Positions 58,113 to 64,000 of a stretch of 64,000 nucleotides of DNA are shown piece by piece (position 1 is the first letter of the stretch; every line of letters starts with the position of its first letter). The stretch spans positions 29,801,501-29,865,500 of the forward strand of contig CM053810.1 of assembly GCA_028671895.1 (NCBI GenBank), given 5' to 3'. A program made the position numbers and the translations under genes. Under the pieces are notes generated by a model. That model ran no database searches, was not told the DNA's origin, and saw only the letters and a program-made list of their open reading frames with translations. This DNA is from Oenanthe sinensis. Taxonomy: Eukaryota > Streptophyta > Magnoliopsida > Apiales > Apiaceae.

Positions 58113-59657
58113 TGTTAGTAATTGTGCTCTAGAGACAATACTTTTTATATTTTAAGGAAAATATTTATTATTAAGGATTATGTTTTATTGATTATTATTT
58201 ATTTATTATGTTTTGTTTACTGCGTAATAAATTGAAAGCATAATAAATGTCCTTGGAATTTTGATACGTATTCTATATCTTTAAGTATGTGACTTAAAAA
58301 TGAGATTATATGAATAGTATCTTATTCCTAAAATTCCCTAGTCGAGTATTATTATTTAAGGACAATAATAATGCACAAAGACTAGTATGTTTCTTGACAG
58401 ATGACCACATCTCATTGGTCATAGGTATGGGGATACTAAAGTCAAGAACATAAGTGCATGTCTCAATGCATGGCACTGGAATGACCCGCCGTGAGATTCT
58501 ACATGTTAAGTAAGTGTCATAAGTAATTCTCACTGTGATAATGGTGTAATGATCCTTAGACCTGAAATCATTATATTTCTATACGAGAATTAATATACTT
58601 TGATTACATTAAAAGTTACCTTTGACCGGGTGATGATAAAAGTGGACATTGGGTATATTATGAATCGTATGAGAAATATGAATGATCTAGATGGGATTTA
58701 ATCCTCCTAATTTTAGGAGTGATATTATTGGCCTCTTGTTTGAGTGAGACTATGAAATGCACGGCCGTGCTCAAATGTTGATTTGATTTTAATAGTCTAC
58801 TCATCGATCAAGAAAATAAAGATTAAATTATGAAGAGGATGACACGAGACATGCCTTGAGTTTAATCTATAATATCAAGATTAAAGGGATTATATTACAT
58901 GGAACATTATTTACGAAAGGCTTAATCGAATCACCGATTTATTATTATTACTTGGGTAGCAATGATGTATTACTAGATGCCGCTCATTGTTTACAATTTT
59001 AATTAGATATTAAAATTGTTGCCAACGTAATAATAACCTACAGGGTCACACACAAAGAACGCTTGAAGGAGAAATAATTTAAATTATGAATTTAAATTAA
59101 ATAAGTAATTTATTTTATTTATGATATTAATTAAGTATGACTTAATTAATTATATAAATAGAATAAATGAATTACTTAAACTAATTCCAAAATTAATAAT
59201 TAATTAATTAAGTGAGACTTAATTAAATAATTTAGAATTTTGGATTAGTATTAATTATAATTGGATTATAATTAGAAAAGTTATTCCTCTCTCTATATAA
59301 TCTCTTTATGGGCTGATTTAATAAAAAGAGATTTTACAAAAAAACCCTAGCCGCTCTGAGAGAGGAGGAAGATAGAGAGAGAAGAAGTTTTCGGGTGCTA
59401 GTACACATCAATCCTTCATGAAAAGTGTTCGTGTGGATACCGTAGAGCGTAGATCGCGAGAGCGGGATACGTGGTGATTAAACAAGCTTTGGACCTCCAT
59501 TAATCTTCCATTAATGAACTGTTAAAGCTTCTAAAGGTATTTATTCTTTACCTCCGAATTAAATCTTTTTGTTTTCGCATGGATCCTGCGGAGGGTTTCG
59601 CTATTTTGATTTATTTTTCGCATTTATTCCGCTGCGTTTGTGTCACGAAACCCTTCA
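58113..59657 (+). repeat. 5' LTR of element E (1,545 bp)
   Basis: TGTTAGTAATTG at the start and GAAACCCTTCA at the end. It aligns along its full length with the 3' LTR of A (4248-5793). A palindrome pair lies upstream of a TATA-like box (59294-59301). Confidence 0.94.
59294..59301 (+). promoter_or_regulatory. Putative TATA box, LTR of element E
   Basis: TATATAAT after a CT-rich run; same position as in element A's LTR. Confidence 0.5.
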
Positions 59658-59658
59658 A

Positions 59659-59670
59659 TGGCATCAGAGC
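59659..59670 (+). promoter_or_regulatory. Primer-binding site of element E
   Basis: TGGCATCAGAGC one base after the LTR end, identical to the sites of B and C. Confidence 0.85.
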
Positions 59671-61849
59671 TACTTGCGAAACGTTTTAATTCGGTTATGT
59701 GCTTAACAGTTTTTGATATATAAGCATGTATGCGATCTATCATGATTTTATATTGATATAATATGTATATATTTATATATATTATGAATATATGATATTT
59801 TATGATATATAATCATGTGATGATTATGTGTGTTGATGTATGTATATGATACATGTTTGTTCTTATTATGGGAATCGTATTCGATACGAATTCTGAAACG
59901 GCTGCCGTTGATTTTCTGAAATCTATGTCCGTTGTCCGATTTTCGCAAACGATATGTGTTTTCTGACTGGAATCGGGTCACTGAGCAATACTGACATAGT
60001 CAGCTCTGCGTCTGTAAGCCATTAGATGTCGTTACAGCCTCCAAAACGGTGATTTATGATTTTCTGAAAATTATTTGATTTTCTACAATTTTGAGTATAT
60101 GTATGTATATATTATGAATATATGATATTCATGTAATGTATAATCATATGATGATTGTATGTATCTCTGTATATATATATATATGATATATGCTTGTTTT
60201 TGTTATGAGAATTGTATATGATACGATTTCTGAAACACCGTCAGATTTGGAGAAATCTGACTGCTGTATCCGATTTTCATAAACGATATGTGTTTTCTGA
60301 CTGGAATCGGGCCAATGAACAAAACTGATAGCTATGCTATCATCGACGGGTCTGTAAGGCGTTTGACGTCGTTAAGGGCCTCGAAATAGCGATTTATTGT
60401 CTTCAGAAATCTGTTTTAATTTTCTGAAATTTCGAAATTTGTTATATATGATTATATGATATGATTATATAATATGAGATATATTATATGTGTTATATGA
60501 TAGCATGGTGGATGGTTATGGCCTAAAGACCCATAGGATAGTGGTTTTGATTTATGATTTTGGTTTCTAAATACGACTTGCATGTCGTTTATTCATTGTA
60601 ATTTAATTATCTCGAATGTAACTCGAGTTCTTCTTGTAATTTCATTAGAATAGTTTTATTTTTATTATTCAATGTAATTATCAATGAAGACTTGCAAGCA
60701 AGGAGGCGATCCAAAAGGGGATGATGGAGCAATGAAGAAAGAAGACATGTAATAAATAGTATTTTTAAAACCACCATAGACTGACCTTGATATTTCCATT
60801 AGCTTGGAAATATCATATAGGATGGGGCCATAACCAAACACGTTTAATTTACGCACATTACATATATGTATATGATTGCATGTATTGGTATGTATGCGTA
60901 GATATAATTGAGATGCATGCTTAATATTGATTAATCATGTATGTATTAGATACGACACCCATGCCATGTTTGCTTAAACAAGATAAAATCTGTAACGATT
61001 CAAGATTTTAAAATTAACAAACGATCATGAGATTCTTGTGTTTATGAAATATGGATTTTTAAAACACGGAATTAAATATGGATTTTTGATATCTATAATT
61101 GGAATTTTCTGACAAAAGCGGATATGCGTATTCGTAAGGCTGATGGGTTTTAAGTGTGACCAGTGGTATCCTCCATCTACCTGGGAAATGAACAATTTAA
61201 GATGTCGATTTGAAATATTTGGTTCAAGGAAAAATTGAGGATCTCTTTATGATGTGATCATGATCGTTATAAATTTTCTAAAACCCCTTAACAAAATATT
61301 AAGTTTTACTCGGATGCTTTCCAATGAATGAACACTCATCGAATCCTAGATCGACAAGGGGAAGGACTGTCAGTGGCAGGGGACTCCTATCTATCGTGGT
61401 GAGATGCGACGAATATAAGCGGTTATATTCGGCTGTTGTATCATTGGGTCTAACTTAACTGAGTCGTCATAATAAGTGAAAATAAACGGTTATATTCAAC
61501 TATTATGAACTTAGAAGCATAGAGTTTGGTTAAAAGTCTATTAGATAGATAAGATCAATCGTTGTTCACCAAACTATCCAAGAATTATATATGATATAAT
61601 TGACAACTGTTGTCTACCTAAATAATCATTTTCTAAGGACTTCCAGTGGTTGACTTAGGACATGACGAAATATGGATCTTGGCTCACTAGAAAGAATTAT
61701 GGGATATACTTTCCAAATTAATAGTAAGGGCTATTAGTTTGATAAAAATAGTGGGAGGTATATGATGATATACCATAATCACTTAAACATAATTAATATT
61801 AAATTTGCAATCTAGTTTATTTTATGCACTTTAATATTGTAGATATCAA
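59671..61849 (+). other. Leader of element E
   Basis: About 2.2 kb untranslated, without protein features. It includes an about 334-bp tandem duplication (59755-60440). The part from 61079 onward is duplicated as the first 770 bp of the window (element A). Confidence 0.8.
59755..60440 (+). repeat. 334-bp tandem duplication in the leader of element E
   Basis: Two diverged units with offset 334 bp: ttctgactggaatcggg occurs at 59961 and 60295, with matching atgaatatatgatatt, aaacgatatgtgt and tctgtaag..gtcgtta blocks in each. Confidence 0.8.
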
Positions 61850-64000
61850 ATGATAAACACAAACAACTTCTCTATGCGATCAGTTCTTGAGAAGGACAAG
61901 TTGACGAGAATATATTTCCTTGACTGACATAGGAGCTTGAGGATCGTCCTTGGGCACCACGATATTAGTCAAATCTCTTCCCCTGCTCTTAAAGTTGAGA
62001 ATGTAACATGTGCAAATCATAGTGCTTATTGGAAGCAAATTGATGTTGCGACTGATGTTTCATGTCTCATGCTCGCAAATATATGTGCTGAGCTTAAGAA
62101 GCAATACAAGCATATAGATGCTTATGAAACGATTGAGCATAAGATATATTTGAAAGGGCACTATACACTTACAAGTAGGGAGAGTGAGACCCGGTTACAC
62201 CACATGTTCTAAAGATTATAGGGTATAATGAGTATCTTTGATATTTTGGGTTTCCAGATTGGTCTGGAGACAGTTAGATTTGATCTTACAATCTTTGGAC
62301 AAATATTATTCTTATTTTGTTATGAACAATAAAGTGAATAAGATTGGTAAAACACCCATTGAGTTGCTAAGCATGTTGAGAACTGCTGAAAGTAATATGA
62401 TAAATGCATGAACTACTACTATATTGATGGTAAACATAGGGAATGCAAAAGGGAAAGGAAAATAGAAAGGCAAGGAGAAGATTTGATCTAGTTCCGTTGT
62501 CAAACCAAAGTCCAATCCCTAAAGCAGACTCTAAAGTCTGAATGAGGTGTTGATAAAGAAGAAGACGATTGTCACTTCTGTGGAAAGTTGGGAGACTGGA
62601 AATTAAACTGTCATGCTTAATTGGAAGATCGGAAGATGATGATCAATAAGGGTCCAGCTTAAGGTATCGGGTTGGAATTGGAGTAAAGATAGTTGCTCTG
62701 GTTCGAGGAACTCGTTACTTAATTTTTGGCCTATAAGGAAAATTTAGAACTTGATAATTGTTATAACGTGCTTGCAATTGGCAGGGACATTATTTCAGTT
62801 TCTTGTTTGGACAAGAAAGGCTTTTTCATTTTAATTAAATAACAATAGTTGTTTATTCTATTTTGATGATGAGCCTTATAATGTTGCACAACTAATTAAC
62901 AATTTATATGTTCTAAAGTGACTCAAATAAAATATTACATTTGGCACTGTTGTTGAGGCCATATTAATGAGAAACGCATTTTCAGAATACATAAGGATGC
63001 ATTCATGGAAAAGTTTGATTATGAATTATACAAAAGGATGCGAATCTTGGCTTATTTGGCAAAATGACTAAAGCTCCTTTTACCGGACATGGTGAAGGGA
63101 TCATTGAATGGGTATGACTTATACATAGTGATGTATGTGGTCATATGTGTACGATGACAAAAGGTAGATTTTATTAACTTCATAAAATTTACTAATTATT
63201 TTAGTAGATACGGATATATGTATCTTTTGAAGAACTAATCCAAATCATTTGAAAAGTTCAAAGACTATAAAGATGAAGTAGAAAATATCAAAGAAAGGTT
63301 TTTGATAGGAGGGATCACACCTTGTTGGACATGGTGCGATCAATGTTGAGTCAATAAATCTTCCAATTAGTTTCTGGGGTTGCACTCTGGAAACGGCTCC
63401 ACATACACTTAACATTGTTCCTACTAAAATGGTTCAAAAGAATCCTTATGAGATATGGACTGAGAAACGTCACAGCATGTCATTTATGAAAATTTGGGGA
63501 TGTGAAGCGTTTGTGAAACGTCTAATCTATGACAAGCTAGGACCAAAATCAGATAAATGTAATTTTGTGGAATACCCAACTGAAACAAGGGGTTATTCTT
63601 TCTAAAATCCTTCCGAGAATAAAGTGTTTGTTGCTCGAACTGCTGAGAGACAGTGGGAGGATAATAGATCTCAATGAAGTTTGAGACCCACATGATAATG
63701 TCGAACCAATGGAGGAACCTGAGCAGAATATACAAGAAAAATAATACTGCTCAAGAAACACAGGTATTCGTAGGTCTAGTAGGATTCGCAATGAGCTCGA
63801 GAGATAATATGGATTTCTCTTGACTCAAGATGGTGATGTGATGCTTATGGATGAAGATGAGCCTCTCACCTACCAAGACGCTATGAACACTCCAGATTCT
63901 AAGAGATGGCTGGATGCTATTAAATCTGAGATGGAATCCATGTATACTAATCAAGTATGGACTTTGGTTGATCCACCTGAAGGGGTAAAACCTATAGGGT
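61850..64000 (+). pseudogene. Element E gag-pol remnant (partial)
   Basis: The ATG at 61850 corresponds to 771 in element A. Gag, integrase and early RT pieces are recognisable, with the same lesions as in A: stop codons soon after the start (ttgactgacatagg), the His-to-Asp change in the zinc knuckle, the deletion across the integrase core near 63295-63305, and stops before the RT region. Small private differences exist (for example a 6-base insertion near 62833). Cannot encode a polyprotein. Confidence 0.88.

Larger units (their letters stand above)
58113..64000 (+). mobile_element. Element E: degenerate copia element, near copy of A, runs off right edge
   Basis: 5' LTR, primer site, leader and the first part of gag-pol of the same family as element A. 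From 61079 it matches the window start (position 1) nearly base for base with few indels, so it reaches about position 2926 of A at the right edge. The expected left target duplication is ATAGA (58108-58112). Its partner and 3' LTR lie outside the window. Confidence 0.92.

Overview
The window is nuclear DNA of a flowering plant, almost certainly a eudicot. It is AT-rich, holds one intron-containing host gene, and is otherwise built from nested Ty1/copia LTR retrotransposons, solo LTRs, MITEs and SINEs. No bacterial, organellar, rRNA or tRNA genes are visible. Nothing in it fixes the family or species. All alignments and counts were made by eye.

Left part (1-24170): a nest of related copia elements. 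Element A (+) runs off the left edge, is full of stops, and ends in a 3' LTR at 4248-5793. A is inserted into element B (-; 5794-11867), whose gag-pol frame is still open up to the point where A cuts it, inside reverse transcriptase. B is inserted into the reverse transcriptase of an older element C (-), whose 5' LTR is at 22571-24170. C was also hit by a solo LTR of the B family (14420-15984, TSD GTTCA) and by a 5.3-kb non-coding LTR-like element D (16044-21347, TSD CTTGA) that carries a 69-bp tandem array.

Middle (24171-34403): relict and intergenic DNA with degenerate minisatellites, an old LTR-like stretch (about 27.3-29.05 kb) and an (AT)n tract. Then comes the only host gene, a five-exon LanC-like gene resembling plant GCL1 (29993-33798, 426 aa). 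Its three usual zinc-ligand positions read Ser, Ser and Asp. Introns 2 and 3 hold SINE sequences.

Right-middle (34404-54138): a complete, young and very large Sirevirus-type copia element of 19,735 bp. It has two 3,533-bp LTRs, TSD CCTTC, tRNA-Met primer site, gag, a second zinc-knuckle ORF, an intact pol, long non-coding spacers, an envelope-like ORF and a run of polypurine tracts. It lies about 600 bp downstream of the LanC-like gene, apparently inside a MITE.

Right end (54139-64000): MITEs and an eroded Sirevirus gag-pol fragment, then element E (+, from 58113). E is a near copy of A with the same inactivating stops; window 1 to about 2926 matches about 61079 to 64000. The copia proteins make up a retrotransposition cycle (Gag shell, protease, integrase, RT-RNase H). 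Only the Sirevirus, and B before it was interrupted, look recently competent; A, C and E would need proteins supplied in trans.
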